Positions 32,885 to 46,030 of a stretch of 64,000 nucleotides of DNA are shown here, piece after piece; position 1 is the first letter of the stretch, and every line of letters begins with the position of its first letter. This DNA comes from [Phialemoniopsis] sp. UDSM-2020 (Eukaryota > Ascomycota > Sordariomycetes > Thyridiales > Thyridiaceae): contig JAEILZ010000003.1 in NCBI GenBank assembly GCA_018873225.1, positions 2,232,001-2,296,000 on the forward strand, written 5' to 3'. The position numbers and the translations under genes were made by a program. Below the pieces are notes generated by a model. That model searched no databases and had not been told where the DNA came from. It was given only the letters and a program-made list of their open reading frames with translations.

Positions 32885-35800
32885 GAAGCAACCGAATCAG
32901 ACTTGTAATGAAATAGAAGTATCATCAGGGCACCGCATATGCAATGGCATGGCCCATGGTTGGATCCGCCTCCGTAGTTGATGGAGTTGCGCGTTCCATA
33001 TATAGTTTTGACTCAGGACAGGAGAGCTGAGTCCTTCACAGAGCCGCAAGAAATCATCAAGAAGACAATGAGTCACGTATGAAGCAGATTGAGTCGGTGA
33101 GTTGGGGCTTAGGTGATGTTCACACGATACCGTCCAATACACACTTGATTGTTGTGCGCCCGCGATGAGAGCCTAGCTTCGCTAATGCGGGAGGCCGACG
33201 CTGCCTTGCCGCTGCACCGTGCCCGACCCGATCCTCGGCAGGCAGCACCGCCGACCATGATCACAAAGTCCTGAGACTGAATCCCTTCATCCATGAGAGC
33301 GCCCGTCTCGCGACCTTTGTCTGTAAAAGACAATCAAGATAGGTCGGAGATAGCCTCATGGGTAGGGTTTGCAGGGGTCCGAGCAAATACCCGGCAGACA
33401 AAGCTCGGTCGTGATAGCGGGCACAGCCAAGTTGACCCGTACGGCAATTGCCTCTGATGAAACACGGCATTTCAGAAACAAACAAGCATTTCGCGCCAAC
33501 AATGCATTCCTTGGATGGCAAAAGTGGGTATCTGAACAATCGTGTTCCTTACTCGTGTCACCTGGAATACCCGTACCCACCAAATCCAAAGGCAAAAGCT
33601 TGTTCTATTTTTGCATTCCTCTCTGGCGTCAGGGACGGGGACCGTTCCATAAATGGTTGGACTGGATGAGACGCCGACGCCACCAGGTGGGGAATTCCCC
33701 TGGTCTGGAGCCGGACTGACAGCGTCGGACGTCACCGAGGCCGACCGCCGAATACATACCTAGCTGTTCCGTAGGTATTGCTCGCGTCGGTCCCGTTTTT
33801 ATTTCTTCAATTTTTTGTCGAATTTTCCTTTTTTCTATTGCAGATTGCGTGTGCCTCGGGAAAAGAAGCATTTTTTATCTGCTCATTAGACTAGTTATAT
33901 TGAAGTCAACATGTAGACAGACAGACACACTGGGTCTAGAAGGGGCTGGGTATGTAAATACCCAGCTGCGTTGAGAGGTACTTTACTCCCCCGTAGTTCT
34001 TCACCAATCACCAAGTACAGCTACACTGTCACGTGATGAAGTCATGTCAAGATCGCAGAGTCGCAACCCCGGGTGGAATGATTGAAAACATGTGCTTATA
34101 TCCGAGATTGTTGCTTTTGACTCCTGGCCTGGGAGTCGTCCTTGGTGTCACGGCTGTGCTGCGAACGAGATTGGGCGCAATCAAGCTGTCGCGGAGGAAG
34201 AGCCCAGTGTGGAAGGCAGTAGAATGATTATTTGGGGCAGTGCAGCAGGCTAGCGGCACCCCGTTCCAGCTGCTGGCAAAGTATCTGCTTGCCCACCACG
34301 GAACAAGCCACGCAACCACGCAACCCACGTCCAATGCGCTGCAGTCCAGTCCAGTGTCGTGTCGTGTCGGGTGCGAAGTCAATGCCCTGTTGCCCGTCTC
34401 CTTGCCCGTCTAGCGAGCATCGCCCGAAGTCTCGGCGATCCGAGACGAGGACATCTTTGATGCCATCAAACGTTTCGATTGGTCTGGTCTTTTCAAACAA
34501 ATTATTCGCTGCCCTTGGCCCCTTTGGACTGACATTATGAGCAACTCAGCAGATAGATACCTCCCTACCCAAGTAATTATAGGTACTCAGTGGGCCATTT
34601 TCAATCACCCTCCCTTGTCTGGCAAGATGAAGCACAATGCATTGCCTCAAGGTACAATTCTCATGCCCAAACAGAAAAACCCACCTGGACTTGATTGCCG
34701 AGGCTTCATCAGCGTCCTCGCGTCGCCGTCGTCAGTCTACATTAAACCCTGGTCATAAAGAGATGGGATCGCGGCACTGCACCACGCAAAAGAATGCTTT
34801 GGAGCGGTCAGCGCCAGTTCGTAGTGGCTTCAACTGGTGTCTCAATGCGGTAATAGGCGTCGTCATCTCGACTGGCGGCAGTGTTCAGACAGGTGGATCG
34901 ATATGTCTGGTGAAGGACAAGGGTACAAATTCCCACTACGGTTTCATAAGTGCTTTTCGAGCCTGCCATCAGTCTGGACAGGCCCAGTGGCCCCAGTGGA
35001 TGTGAAGCGCCGTCGTCGAGGGCCGTTGGCATTCGATTTGTTCGATTCGTCCTCCTTGTCCGTGTCCGTGTGTGTACGAAGTAGGTTTGTACGTACATGG
35101 GAAGGGGGGACGGACGCGAGGATTGGACCCCGACCGACGAACGAGGCGAGGGCGAGAGCGACAGCGACGCATTCTTGGTGCCCTGCTGTAGGAAAAGAAG
35201 CGCCGATCCACTGGCTGTGACGACGGCGTGGATGAATGTCTCTGCCACAGTGCAATCAGATGCGTGTACCTGGCTTTGTAAGGGGGGAGGCGGTGGAGCG
35301 AGGTACCCCCTATCGGCGCATCCATCTGCATCTCACCATCTGACAAGACCCGGCCATGGAGGAAGAAGAGCTTACGCGTCCTCTGCCCTCCTCCCATGTC
35401 CCCTCCTTGCCGAGCGGCCTCCACCCCTGTTCCAGTTTGTCCCTGTCTGTTAGGGAGCACCACCGGCAGTAACCGGTGGTCCTTAACAGCTGTACCACGG
35501 CACCCAAGACCAGCACTGCCAAGACGGGGATACGGTGCCAGCCCACTTTCGTGCGAATTTGGGCCTTGGATCTTCCCTTCTCCTTCTCTCACCCTTCCCA
35601 CCCGCCGGACATTCCAGGCCTTCCAGGCATCCACCCCAATAACAACCATCTCGTTGCCCACTCTTTCCCATTCTACCGGAAGAGACACACCCATGCCATT
35701 CATCCCCCTTCACACATTATCTCTGACACGTTTCTTTCCAAGCCCAATTCTCTCTCCCGTTTCCAACAATTTCTTCACAACCTCGCCTGTAAACAGAACG

Positions 35801-35949
35801 AGATCGAGCAGCGCTTTTCTCTCTCGAACGGAACGCCTCTATTACGATTGTCGCCTCTCTACCGGCACATCCGCCACCACGCTTGTCGATTTTGACTCCG
35901 ATAATACTCTTTTGGCCTCAACCAGGCACGATACAATTCATCCAACACA
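32885..35949. other. Long gene-free region upstream of the bZIP gene
   Basis: Three kilobases with no motif-bearing frame. The minus-strand frame 34969-35703 is Arg/Gly/Pro-rich shadow of pyrimidine-rich DNA. The last ~600 bp are CT-rich with an ATG-initiated 203-codon frame (35396-36007) that overlaps the bZIP start in another frame. Short GTGTC and CCAGT repeats lie near 34345-34372. Confidence 0.55.
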
Positions 35950-37772
35950 ATGTCCAACGATCAGGCCGGCTCCCAGTCCGGTCTCATCGATCCTATCGAC
36001 TCGATGATCGACTTCTCCGAGTATGACAACATCTCTTACCAGTCGCCTGCCTTGTCTCCCGCTGGCAACAAGGCCGTCTTCGCCCGTCCGACGACCACCG
36101 CGACCACCTCTGGCTCGCTGCTGTCGACAAGCCAGCCTCTGAACCCTCCCAGCCATCAGTATGACCAGTACAAACAACAGACTGGCATTGTACCTGGCGC
36201 TCTGGCCAACACCTTCGCCGTGAACCAGAACAACTCGCAGATCACAGGCTACAGCAGCTTCAACATTGACGCTTACCTGGGTATGAGCAACACTGAAGAC
36301 ATGTTTGACTTCAACACGAACCCCTCGCAGAACTCGCTCAGCACACCCGACATGGACATGGACTTCGAGTCGCCCACGAACGACCCGAACTTCTTCTTCG
36401 GCGAGACTGTCAACCCCAATGTGATCGGCGGCCAGGAGAACGGCAATCTCCCGTCCCCGCCTGTGATGCCATCGCAGGCCGGCAATGTCGGACGGGTGTG
36501 GCCTGGTATGCACCAACAGGCCGCTCTCGCCAAGGCTCAGGCCCAGCAGCGACAGCAGCAGCAGATCATCCAGCAGCAGCAGCACCAGCAACAGCAAAGG
36601 CAAAGCCCACCCAAGCAGCAGCATCGCGCCAAGGCCGCACCGCCATCCGACCCTATTGTGGAGCAGAAGATCACTCAACTCCTCAACTCGATGCGCGCCA
36701 AGCCCGCTTCGCCTGATGAATCTCAATCATCCCCCTCCATGCACATCACTCGCGCCAAGAAGGAAGAGGAAGACATGGACGAGGACGAGCGTCTCCTGGC
36801 TAGTGAAGAGGGCAAGAAGCTGAGCAGCAAAGAGCGTCGTCAGCTGCGCAACAAGGTCTCTGCTCGCGCTTTCAGATCTCGCAGAAAGGGTAAGTCCGGT
36901 TTAGCATGCTTACTTGATGAACACCGTTGCTAACATATTGTCTAGAATACATTACCCAGCTTGAGGCAGAGATTGCTGGCAAGGTCAGTGAGAATGGCGA
37001 CCTGAAGGCCCAGAACCGCGCTCTGCAAGAGGAGAACAAACGCCTTGCCGACCTCACACGAATGCTTCTGTCCTCGCCATCCTTCTCGGACTTTCTTGAA
37101 CGCATGACCCCAAACGCCGGGCACGTTCCTCAGCCTGCCCCTCAGGTTGAGCAGAGGCAAGAGTCCCGACAAGTTCCCAAGGATGTTAACCCCTATGTGG
37201 GCCAGCAACAGACTCAGCACCAGAACATTGGCATGGCCATGATCCCTGAGCAGACCATGGATTTTTCGATGCTCAGCCTCGACACCGATTCGGCTTTCAC
37301 TTTCCAGCCCCAGGTCTATGCCGTCCTCGAGACCCCTGAAATCTCGATTGACACGTCAGTCCTATCAGGCAAGACTTCCAACTTTGTTGGCTCCTGTGAC
37401 GACGAAGAGAAGGTCGAGATGCCTATCATCGAGCACCCTGTCGAGGACAAGAAGCGCACCGAAGTTGTCGCGCCCACCATCGTTGATGATGAGTTTGAGA
37501 GCGACCCGACCTTCGCACTGTACCACGATGTACCCAAGTCCGTCGCGGGACGTGTCGAGGAGCCCCGGGAGATCGACACGGATGCCTTCTCTCATGTTGA
37601 TATCTTTGGCGGAATTGAACCTGAGAAGGCTCTGGCTCGTTACGACCTTGTTGACGCAACCGAGGAGAAGGTCAGGGAAGCCGAGGCGTCGCTGGTTCTC
37701 GCTCGCGTTGAGCGCATCGCTGCCAACCTCGACATAATAGCAACCAGGCTGGGCATGCTTAGCTTCGACTAA
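35950..37772 (+). CDS. bZIP transcription factor
   Basis: Nuclear DNA-binding regulator of the filamentous-ascomycete type. Two exons, 35950-36889 and 36946-37772, give 588 residues. The 56-nt intron falls exactly between basic region and zipper. Residues 1-190 are Ser/Thr/Asn/Pro-rich with acidic patches (activation-domain-like). About 195-220 is polyglutamine. The basic region RRQLRNKVSARAFRSRRK ends at 313 and contains the N-x2-S-A-x-x-F-R signature. Leucines at about 319, 333, 340 and 347 form the zipper. The block LTRMLLSSPSFSDFLERM after the zipper and the long conserved-looking C-terminus (FSHVDIFGGIEPEKALARYD) suggest one specific orthologous group rather than AP-1 or GCN4, but I will not name it. 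Confidence 0.9.
36538..36603 (+). repeat. CAG-rich repeat encoding polyglutamine
   Basis: Mixed CAG/CAA codons encode a Gln-rich tract within the bZIP protein. The pattern is interrupted, so it is not a pure expandable microsatellite. Confidence 0.8.
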
Positions 37773-38391
37773 TGATCTTCGAGGACACTCATCCAGATCT
37801 TCCCTTCTCGACCGTACCATATCATTTGTGTATATGTGGTATAATCTCTTTCACTCGAAACAAGGCGTTATCGGCAATATTGGTATAGCGGTCATGGCTC
37901 TAGCATTAGTTGGATTTGCAATTTTTTTACTCTGTGGGCTAGCAATGGCCCAGTCACTTGATGAGTTGACGATTGTTGAAAATGGGCGCAAGGAGGTTGA
38001 CGAGATTTCATGGTTGGCAATGTAAGCCACACTCACATCGGTCGATATTTTCTTTTTCAAAGTATAGAACCCCCAATGGTGGATAGCGATCGCCCGGTAT
38101 ATTCTGCATGTAGCAAACTTGGGACATCTAGGACAGACTCCCATCAATGAAATCACGTTACAAAGTCATATTGCTTGTTCCTTGCTGCCACACAACTAAT
38201 TATCTAATTGCAGGGCGTGACAGATCCCAATAAAAGTAAAGGCAGTCAATCTGACAATAGTATTGCAATATTCCCACACTGGAACCACTTGTTGATTGAT
38301 AAGGTGTGCCCTTATGAGCAGATCAGCATGAAGCATATCATATTCCAGTTCGATTTGTTCCGGACTATCGAAACCAGTTGGTGTTGATCCC
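37773..38391. other. Intergenic, no supported gene
   Basis: Convergent 3' flanks of the bZIP and MFS genes. One short plus-strand frame (37828-38025) contains a hydrophobic stretch but has no other support. Confidence 0.55.
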
Positions 38392-40419
38392 TCAAGCAAG
38401 GGCCTTGAATACCCAGAATCGTCTATGTATGTCGTGCATGACCTTCCGATTCAGCTTGCCAAATATATCTAGAGATCGGTCGGAAAAACTGAGCATCAGT
38501 AAAGTTCAGGTAGGAATGAGACTCCAGAAAAAAAACCCAGCAGATAAATTTAGGATACTTGGGCTGCACTTACACATCGGAATACAGGTTGCAAGCAGAC
38601 AGAGCGAGACAATACCAAAGGTGCGGAAGACGGCGCCGGCTCCTTTCTCACCTGCCCAAGTGTTGATAAAGGTTGAAAACCCGTAGAAGAGGAAGTTCTT
38701 GAGCATCATCTGGAGTACAAATACTTCGGTAGACTGTTTCGGGAAGGAGTCCCTATAGCAAACCCTTTCGTTAGTTTCCTTTCTCCTGTCTCATACGTAT
38801 TTGGAAAAGGTACTCACAGGATGTACAGACCAGCTGATGTCGACGGCACCGATATGGCAAAGCAAATTGCACCGTGGCAGAAGGCGCCAAGATAGTACCC
38901 ATCAGGTCGAGGATGCTCGACATCCCACATGAACAGGAACCAGCCCAGTGCCGCAAAGATGACGCCGAGGATGTTGACCGGTATACGGAACTCGGCCTCG
39001 AAGAGCCCGCCATTCCGCTTCGCCAGCTGCCGCGCGGACCAGTCGCACAGAGGACCAGCCACGATGGCACACAGGCCGCCGACGAGCCCGCCCGTGTAGA
39101 AGTAGCCGTTGGAGGCGACGCCGAGGTTATAGGGCGGGACTGACCAGATCTGCGAGGTGATATAGGCGGTCACGACATACAGTGAAATCAGGACACCCGA
39201 TACCAGCAGAATCCAGATAACAGCCGGGTTGGACAGATGTATGAAGATCTCGCTGAGAAGGTGGAGAATGTTTTTCGAGGTGTAGACGGTCCCTGAGTAC
39301 GGCGCTAGGTTCTGTACGTATGTCCTCCTTGGCACTGCTTGATCGTGGGCATTGCCGGCCTCGGGGCTCTGGTGCTGTACCTCGTCTATCTCCACCGGAT
39401 TCTCTTTGGTCTTTGAGGCCTCACCAGTACTGGCTGCATGCTGTGTCATGGCAGACTTGCGTAGAAACTGTGTCTCTGGCAACAGGAATATTGTGGCCAA
39501 CAGACCCGCAATGTCGAAGGGGAGGGACGCCGTAAACATGTACCTCCAACCGACACGCTCGGTCATGACTGCTCCGATGATGGCAACCAGTGATGCCATG
39601 CATGCTAGCGTCGCTACAAGCGCAGCTGTCCGGAGCCCTCGCTCGTGCAGGTAAAAGATATCACCGACCGCCGCCAGAGACAAGCTCTCCCACGCCGTAA
39701 CTCCAAGACCTTGGACTATACGGCCGGCTAGCAGAGTATTGTATTTCGTCTGGTTTGATCCTACCATGCATATAATCGTGCCAATAGTACCTAGGACGCA
39801 GGCGAAGAGGAATTGCGGGCGTTTGCCATACTTTTGCGCGAGAACGGAAACAAAAGGACTGTTTTCAGTGTGCTGCATCAGCTTCTGACTTCATCGATCG
39901 GCTTCTACATTTCACTATAGATCACTCACCCCAGGGCTGCGACAATAAGCAACTGATAGCCAGACAACACAGCAATCTTTGTCAACGGGACTTTCAAGAT
40001 TCCCGCAAGAGCAAAGGTTGCAGGCGCCATGACTGGACCGGGCAGCGTAGCGAAGATGATCGTGTTGACGAAGAGGACAAAGAAAGCTGCCTCCTTCTTC
40101 CATCTTGGCCAGAGCTGCAGCACGAAGTAAGAGATAGCTCGTCCTGAATAGACACAGCATTCCTTACCAATGGGTCATTGGGGTCATTCTCCGAAGGTTG
40201 AGGGATCAGGATCGTCTCGACACCCTGTCATAGCCGTGTTAGTCTGGCTCGAAGCCCGGAAGACATAATCATGGCACAACTAACCCTGTGCATCACAGAC
40301 TTGAGCTGGGTGGTATCGATGTCGACATCTTGCGTGACAGCCGGACGGTCGCCGCCGATGAGCATCTCCGTTCCCGGCAACCTTTCATGGTGCGAAACAT
40401 CGATGATTCCCAGCGGCAT
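38392..40419 (-). CDS. MFS transporter, DHA1-like
   Basis: Plasma-membrane major facilitator. Six exons: 40419-40285, 40224-40168, 40114-39930, 39858-38818, 38752-38574 and 38468-38392, with phases consistent throughout, give 557 residues. The short cytosolic N-terminus ends DPNDPLLWPRWKKEAAFF, the usual D-P-x-x-W-P lead into helix 1 of fungal DHA1 pumps. The motif A region reads AQKYGKRPQ, and AGRIVQGLGVTAWESL is the motif on helix 4. The central loop is Glu/Gln-rich. The C-terminal exons rebuild AGLYILDSFPKQSTEVF and PMYIFGKLNR, standard ends of this subfamily. Substrate unknown; related pumps carry polyamines, drugs or small metabolites. No biosynthetic gene lies directly beside it. Confidence 0.9.
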
Positions 40420-41672
40420 CCTGAAAGACTCGGTCTATTCTCCAAGCTTTGCACAGTTTAGCTGCGTGTTGGTGTACGTTTCTCAAGGTCTGTCTACTAA
40501 ATTATTCAAAAGAAGAAGACCATAAAGTCCCCCCATAGGTGTCATGATGTGCTGGGAGTTTATATGGGGTAGCATTCTCCATTATACCCCAGGAGATCCC
40601 CCGGATCCTGCCAGTTCCTAATGAGCATCGGCAAGTCCAGGCCTCTCAATCAAGAGGACAATACCACCCCGCACGGCACTTAATCTCATCGACCTGGTTG
40701 AGAATGGTGATCCTTGCCTCCACATTTCAAACAAACTTTGTGATGAGCCCCTGGTGTTACCACGTCGTGACAGGGTGTTGCTGTTCGGCCCGGAGGCATG
40801 TTGCCGATGCGCGAAGCCGACCGCGAAACACCCATCGCGCAGGTATCGAGCTGCAGGCAAATCTTCCGCGGCTGAAATCTGCGGTTCCGCGCATGCAGCA
40901 ATATCTAAGCGATATGATATTGCCACATGTTCGAGAATGCTTGACCTTGATGCCGAGATGCGGATAAGACCGCCGCAATTTCGCGGCCTTTAACATTGCA
41001 TGAGATTAGGCCTCGGCATGTCTACCACATGATTACGCTGAGAGAACAATAAGGTAGGGAGCGACCATCTTAAACAAACAAGTTTGACCTATTTGCAGAT
41101 TTCTAAGAGGAATGGTGTTGTTTACATTGTTTACATTGACTAGGTGGATATTCACACCGAGATGGGTTATCAGCAAGCAGTGGCGCTTGCTGACTACTAC
41201 TGATCTGATTTATACACAATCGAATATGGCGAAAGAACATACATTGAACCCAAAAATACTCGATGTATAATCTATGAATGCATAAATATCCTGTTCTCCA
41301 TGGAGTCTGTGCTTGCTGTGGCGGAACATAGTATTGAGGATGCTGAGGATGCTGAGGTGTAGATCTGGACACTCCAAGGCGGTCCAAATATGATATTGGG
41401 AGAAAAACAACGTCACACGACATCTCAAACGGTCGTCTGCGCCCACGCAAACCTCCCAAGCTGGCTGTGGCTGGCTGACACGAGGCCCGACAATTTATGG
41501 AAACTGCCAAGTGGGGAAAAAACGAGCAGCTCTGCACTACTCAGCTCGAACGAAAGCTTCAGCTCAAACCAAGAAAACACTACCGACGACGACAGACACC
41601 CTTCGCACCGAACGGCGGCGCGTCTGACCGACCTTGTACCTATTAGATTGAACAGCTGACTTGGGGAAAGCC
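40420..41672. other. Intergenic, no supported gene
   Basis: Divergent promoters of the MFS and HRI1 genes. Contains small direct repeats, GAGGATGCT near 41336-41357 and TTTACATTG near 41120-41137. Frames on both strands are short and motif-free. Confidence 0.55.
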
Positions 41673-42442
41673 ATGGGCGGCATATCCGTCCGGGAGCACA
41701 TCCGATGGCTGCCGGACCCACCTTCCGAGCCAACCTCCACCCTTGTGCTCACATCGCCAGGGAACCGCTTTGTCGACGTCCGCGTCCTCCATCCTCGACC
41801 GGGATACCCTGCTGGTAATGATTATTAGGACAAAACTCGATTGAATTGTTCCCTGGCTCACACTCTTGGGCAGATCTCGGCGCAACGCACGGCCTGGACT
41901 GGGCCATCGCCGGCGTCTCCAGCTCTGTACCGCTGCAGGGCTCCAGCGTCGCCGGCGCGAGGCATACCACGTGGTGGCACTGGGTGGACTCGCGTACGAC
42001 GGCCCCGGAGACGGCCCACGACGAAGGGGACGTGTTCCCGCAGCCCGACGGCCGGGCGCTGGAGACCGGCCGCATGGTCAACCCGGACACGGGGCTCGAG
42101 ACCGATTACGAGGAGGTCTGGCGGGACGAGGAGCCCAAGCCCGTGGCGGGGGACGCAACCACGTCGGTCATTGTCCTGCAAGTCGAGGACGACGCAAAGG
42201 GCCAGCGAGGCATGGTCGTGAGGCTCGGAGGTCTCTGCCAGGGCCTGCTGCGCGACGGCGAGGACGTGACGGTCGAGCGCTGGGCCTGGAGCCCGGAGAG
42301 CGGCTGGGAGATGACTGCCAAGATCGGAAAGAGGGCGCTGCCGTGTAGTGATGCGATACAGAACGCGGAGGGCCTGGTCCTGGGGCACGAGATCCGGAGG
42401 AACGACCAGGTGTGGAAAGTCGTGGAAAGGAGCGATCATTGA
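41673..42442 (+). CDS. HRI1: Hri1-family protein
   Basis: Two exons, 41673-41814 and 41874-42442, joined over a 59-nt intron, give 236 residues. The fungal Hri1 pattern is clear. It shows SVREHIRWLPDPPSEPTSTL, then LTSPGNRFVDVRVL, then LDWAIAGVSSS, then WHWVDSRT, DEGDVFPQPDG and GRMVNPDTGLETDYEEVW. Budding-yeast Hri1 is a soluble protein of two calycin-like beta-barrels that binds Hrr25 kinase and affects Sec63-related trafficking; its biochemical activity is not established. Length is normal and no residue looks missing. It faces away from the MFS gene upstream and converges on the amylase gene. Confidence 0.88.
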
Positions 42443-42623
42443 CTGACACAAGGATCAGGTCTTATGAGCAATTAGATTTGAATGTCTTTTTCTGGGACTG
42501 GATGCTTGTTTATTCGAGGTTGTTCGGCAATGTTTGATGTCTATTACATTCTACTCTAGAATTTGAACCCAGGTGGTTTGAACCAGAGTCATTAGATCTC
42601 GCTATTCTCAGCGTGTGCCTCGC

Positions 42624-44416
42624 TCATTCCTCGTAAATATTGCTGTTACTGCATGGTGTCAGCACTTGAAACGGTAGCTAAGTAGAGATGGGAAAAGACT
42701 TACAACTCTTTGGCAAATCTGTCTCGCCCTTCTGCGTCTTTGTTGACGAAGATGCTGACGCTGCACTGGCCGCACACAAAGGTGCCGAACCCATCCTCGC
42801 CAATGTCGACCTCGCGGTCTGACCAGCCGAGAACATCGGTCCATTTCTCACCCTTGTGCATCTCGCCCACATGCATCCTCTTCTCTCCAGGCCCAGCGTT
42901 GCTGATTACGACTGCGCAACCAGAAGGACGATCCCAGGTGCCGTACTTGACCCAGCCGAGGCATGTCTCGTAGTCGAAGTAGTCTTTCTGCTCCCCGTAG
43001 GCGTACAGCTTACGCGCCAGCATAATCTTCGGAAGTATGCCGCCGCAGGAGGGAGGGAAGGGGTGCTCGCCCTTGATGCCGTACAGGTCGCCGTACCAGA
43101 CACATGGGTAACCCTGGCCACGGAGCAGAATGAGGGCGTAGGCTAGCGGCTTGAACCAATCTGCAATGGGAGCTTCGAGAGCCTGGTATGGCTGAGTGTC
43201 GTGGTTCATTACGAGTGTCTAGATTACAAAGTCAGCCATCGATAGTGATCATATGAGGGACAGGCGTGATGGGGGAGAAGCATACCACTGCGTTAATGGG
43301 TTCGGCTTGCACTAGAGTGCCGTCGAAGACTTTCCTCATATCCGAACCGTTGCCTTGACTGATCTCGCTAAAGTTGTAGACCAACGGCGCATCGAACAGC
43401 GAGAACTTCTTGCCCATTCGTTGAAGGTACTCCCTCATGTCTTCGAGACTGTCCTTCCAGAACTCGCCAACGAAGAACCATCCCTGGCCGTATTCCTCAT
43501 CCAGTTGCGTGATGAACTTGCGGAGGAAATCTTCACTGTAATGCTTCACAGCGTCGAATCGGATGCCTTTAAGCGGCACAGTAGCAGCCAACCACTTGCC
43601 CCAGGCGAGGACGTCTGCTTCCACCTCCGGATGCGAGTAGTCCAAGTCGGATCCCATCAGGTAGTCGCTGCAACAGGTCAGTAAGTATTGCAGGGAGGAT
43701 GATACTTTAGAGGTGCTCACTAATTGCCCTTCTCATCATCCACATCTGGAACTGCCGCCCACCCCTGAGACTTTTCGCCCACGATTTTGTAAATCGCGCT
43801 CTTGCCATTCGCAGCGTTGAAGTCGACGCCCCCAAAGTGGTACCAGTGGTACTTCATCTTGCTGTACTTGTCTCCGCGCCCCGAGAAGTCGAAGCCCACC
43901 CAGGCATCGATCTCATACTGATCGCTCACACTCTGGTTGCGGTTGTCCGGGTTCACCTCGATGGCCTGGCACTTTTCCTTGTGGTCGGCCGCGAACTTGT
44001 GGTTTAGCACGGCGTCCCAATACAGTCCGACATCATTGGCCTTTGCCGTATGGCAGAGTTTGTCCAGTTCTTGCTTGTTCCCCCACTTGGTAGCAACGGA
44101 GCCCTTCTGGTCAAACTCGCCGAGGTCGTACAGGTCGTAGATGTCGTACCCATTACCCTCCTTGGATGACCCCTTGCAGCTTTAGATCCGGCGGACTTCA
44201 GTGTCAGTCAATGATCCGCGAGGACAGTGTGCTCACGGAGGCTGGCACAGACGAGTTCACTCACCCTGGAGGGACCCAAATGTTGTCGATGCCCCATGCC
44301 TTCAGCCGCGGGATGTGTTTCTCCAGCCGTACCCAGTGCTTCTGGTCGGCAGGCACATACCACTCAAAACCCTGCATCATGGTCATGTTTTCCGGAGTCG
44401 GCTTTTGTTCCTCCAT
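42624..44416 (-). CDS. Intracellular-type alpha-amylase, GH13
   Basis: Cleaves internal alpha-1,4 bonds in starch- or glycogen-type glucans. Exons are 44416-44265, 44179-43721, 43667-43286, 43218-42704 and 42648-42624, giving 510 residues. There is no signal peptide: MEEQKPTPENMTMMQGFEWY begins directly with the bacterial-like GH13_5 start, so a cytosolic enzyme is expected, possibly acting on glycogen or cell-wall glucan primers. The catalytic residues are Asp242 in GIRFDAVKH (nucleophile), Glu272 in FFVGEFWK (acid/base) and Asp338 in VMNHDTQP. The last eight-residue exon is inferred from GTAAGT at 42703 with a GCTGAC branch and GCAG acceptor; without splicing the protein would end KEL at 42700. 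The first acceptor is AAAG rather than CAG. Confidence 0.9.
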
Positions 44417-46030
44417 TTTGGCGTTGATTAGATGTTTGCAAATAACAGATGCTGAACAAGTGAGATACTCAAGATCTCCAGTGAAGCAACAAGCAGGATG
44501 GACACCCGAGATAAGTCTCAGAAATTTCGACTGAAGAAGGTGAGTAGCAGAGGCAAGCAAGCTGATAGCTTGCAAGCTATCGAGCAACCTTTATAAGCAC
44601 AGCGTAGCTATCGCGAGATAGGATAGGAGACGTTGCCTTGGCATGCAGCTCATTGATTGGCAGGATCGCGAGCACGCCGCCGCATCTGTGCAAGGCCATC
44701 TCACACACCATCACGTACCCGCCCGCTATCGGTCCTGAGCTAGTCAGGCTAAAGATGCCTTGGAAGCTGCACGTTTCAGCAGCAGTGTGTGAGAGCGCGT
44801 TTAGTCTGCCCATCCAGTGGGATGGTGGTCACTAGTGCACATGGTACGATAAGAAAGCGGATTGATGGAACACGTCGAGCGTCTCGTCTCGAGACTGGAG
44901 TGAATTCGTGTTGACAGTAGGACTGGCGAGAGCTACCTATGACGTAAGAAAGTACAGTTCAGCTTGTGCAAATAGCCTATTCGCCTTGGTATCTATTTCT
45001 TGGTAGCTTGAAACAAGCACACGCCAGGCTCGGTTCACTTCAAAGGTTTATCTTCATGTGCTGCAGCAAGGTCTGGTCGGCAGTCTGGTTGGTACACGTT
45101 GAAATCCAGCCTAGAACTTGTCGTGGAATGTATGGAAGGACTTGCTGTTCTGTAGTGGCTTTGGCTAGTACGTTGTATCACTGATGATCATCCCACCAGC
45201 TTGGAGGCAACTAGTCTGGCAAGTCTGGGTAGTGGTAGATCGAGAACCGTCTGTCCATGCCTTTTCCACGATTTGCCATCCGACTTGTGGTTGCATTGAT
45301 TGCATGGCAGGGTTTGCCATCTCAACCCGCTGAGGCGACTCTGATTCAATTGACAGATTGGCGGCTGGCATCCATGGATGGCTCCAGGCGCTGTTAGTTA
45401 ATGACGTCAAAAACCCAGAACCCGCTTTGCTGAACTGCTGGAATGCGCACTGGAAACAAGGTTGCGCCAAGAGGCATGCGCGACGGGAACTAAGGTCGAA
45501 TCAGTCACAACCGGAATGTTGAAACCCTCAAAATCGCAAGGGCATTAAGCAGGAGAAACTTCTCGTGAAATCCTCGACAAAATTTGTCGAACTGAATGAA
45601 CATGCTGGGATTGCATCCTCAACCTGTTGAACCTGCGGTGTGTGTGTTGGCAGTCTAGGTCATTGGCCCAGTGCAGCGGGTCGGTCCAGGGTCCGGGGCA
45701 CAATTGGCCTGGCAACCAATATCAACAATTCGCATGGCCAGGTGCAACGACCGAGTGACCTTGGCTGTGATCACCTTTCAACGCCACGGGACAAGCCAGT
45801 CACAGCATTCAGCCTGCAAAACAATTCAGACAACGACCAGATACGATTTTGCATTTGCCAGCGCAGCCCTGCATTTTGTCCCTGTCCCTCGAATCATATT
45901 GACAGACTGGATTCTCCAGCCAAGCCGGTTGCCGTAGTGCTGTCTTTCTTGTCTAATTCTTTACCGCCACCACCCTGTACAAATAATAAAAGCACGGGAG
46001 GACTGCATTCGTCCTCCAAGTCCACACTCT
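44417..46030. other. Intergenic, no supported gene
   Basis: Divergent promoters of the amylase gene and the 1036-residue protein gene. Frames are short and motif-free. Confidence 0.55.
44588..44594 (-). promoter_or_regulatory. TATA box of the amylase gene
   Basis: TATAAAG on the minus strand, 171 nt upstream of the ATG at 44416. Confidence 0.4.

Noticed and set aside
34969..35703. 244-codon minus-strand frame
   Set aside because: Arg/Gly/Pro-rich composition is what the opposite strand of a pyrimidine-rich leader gives; no motif and no splice support.
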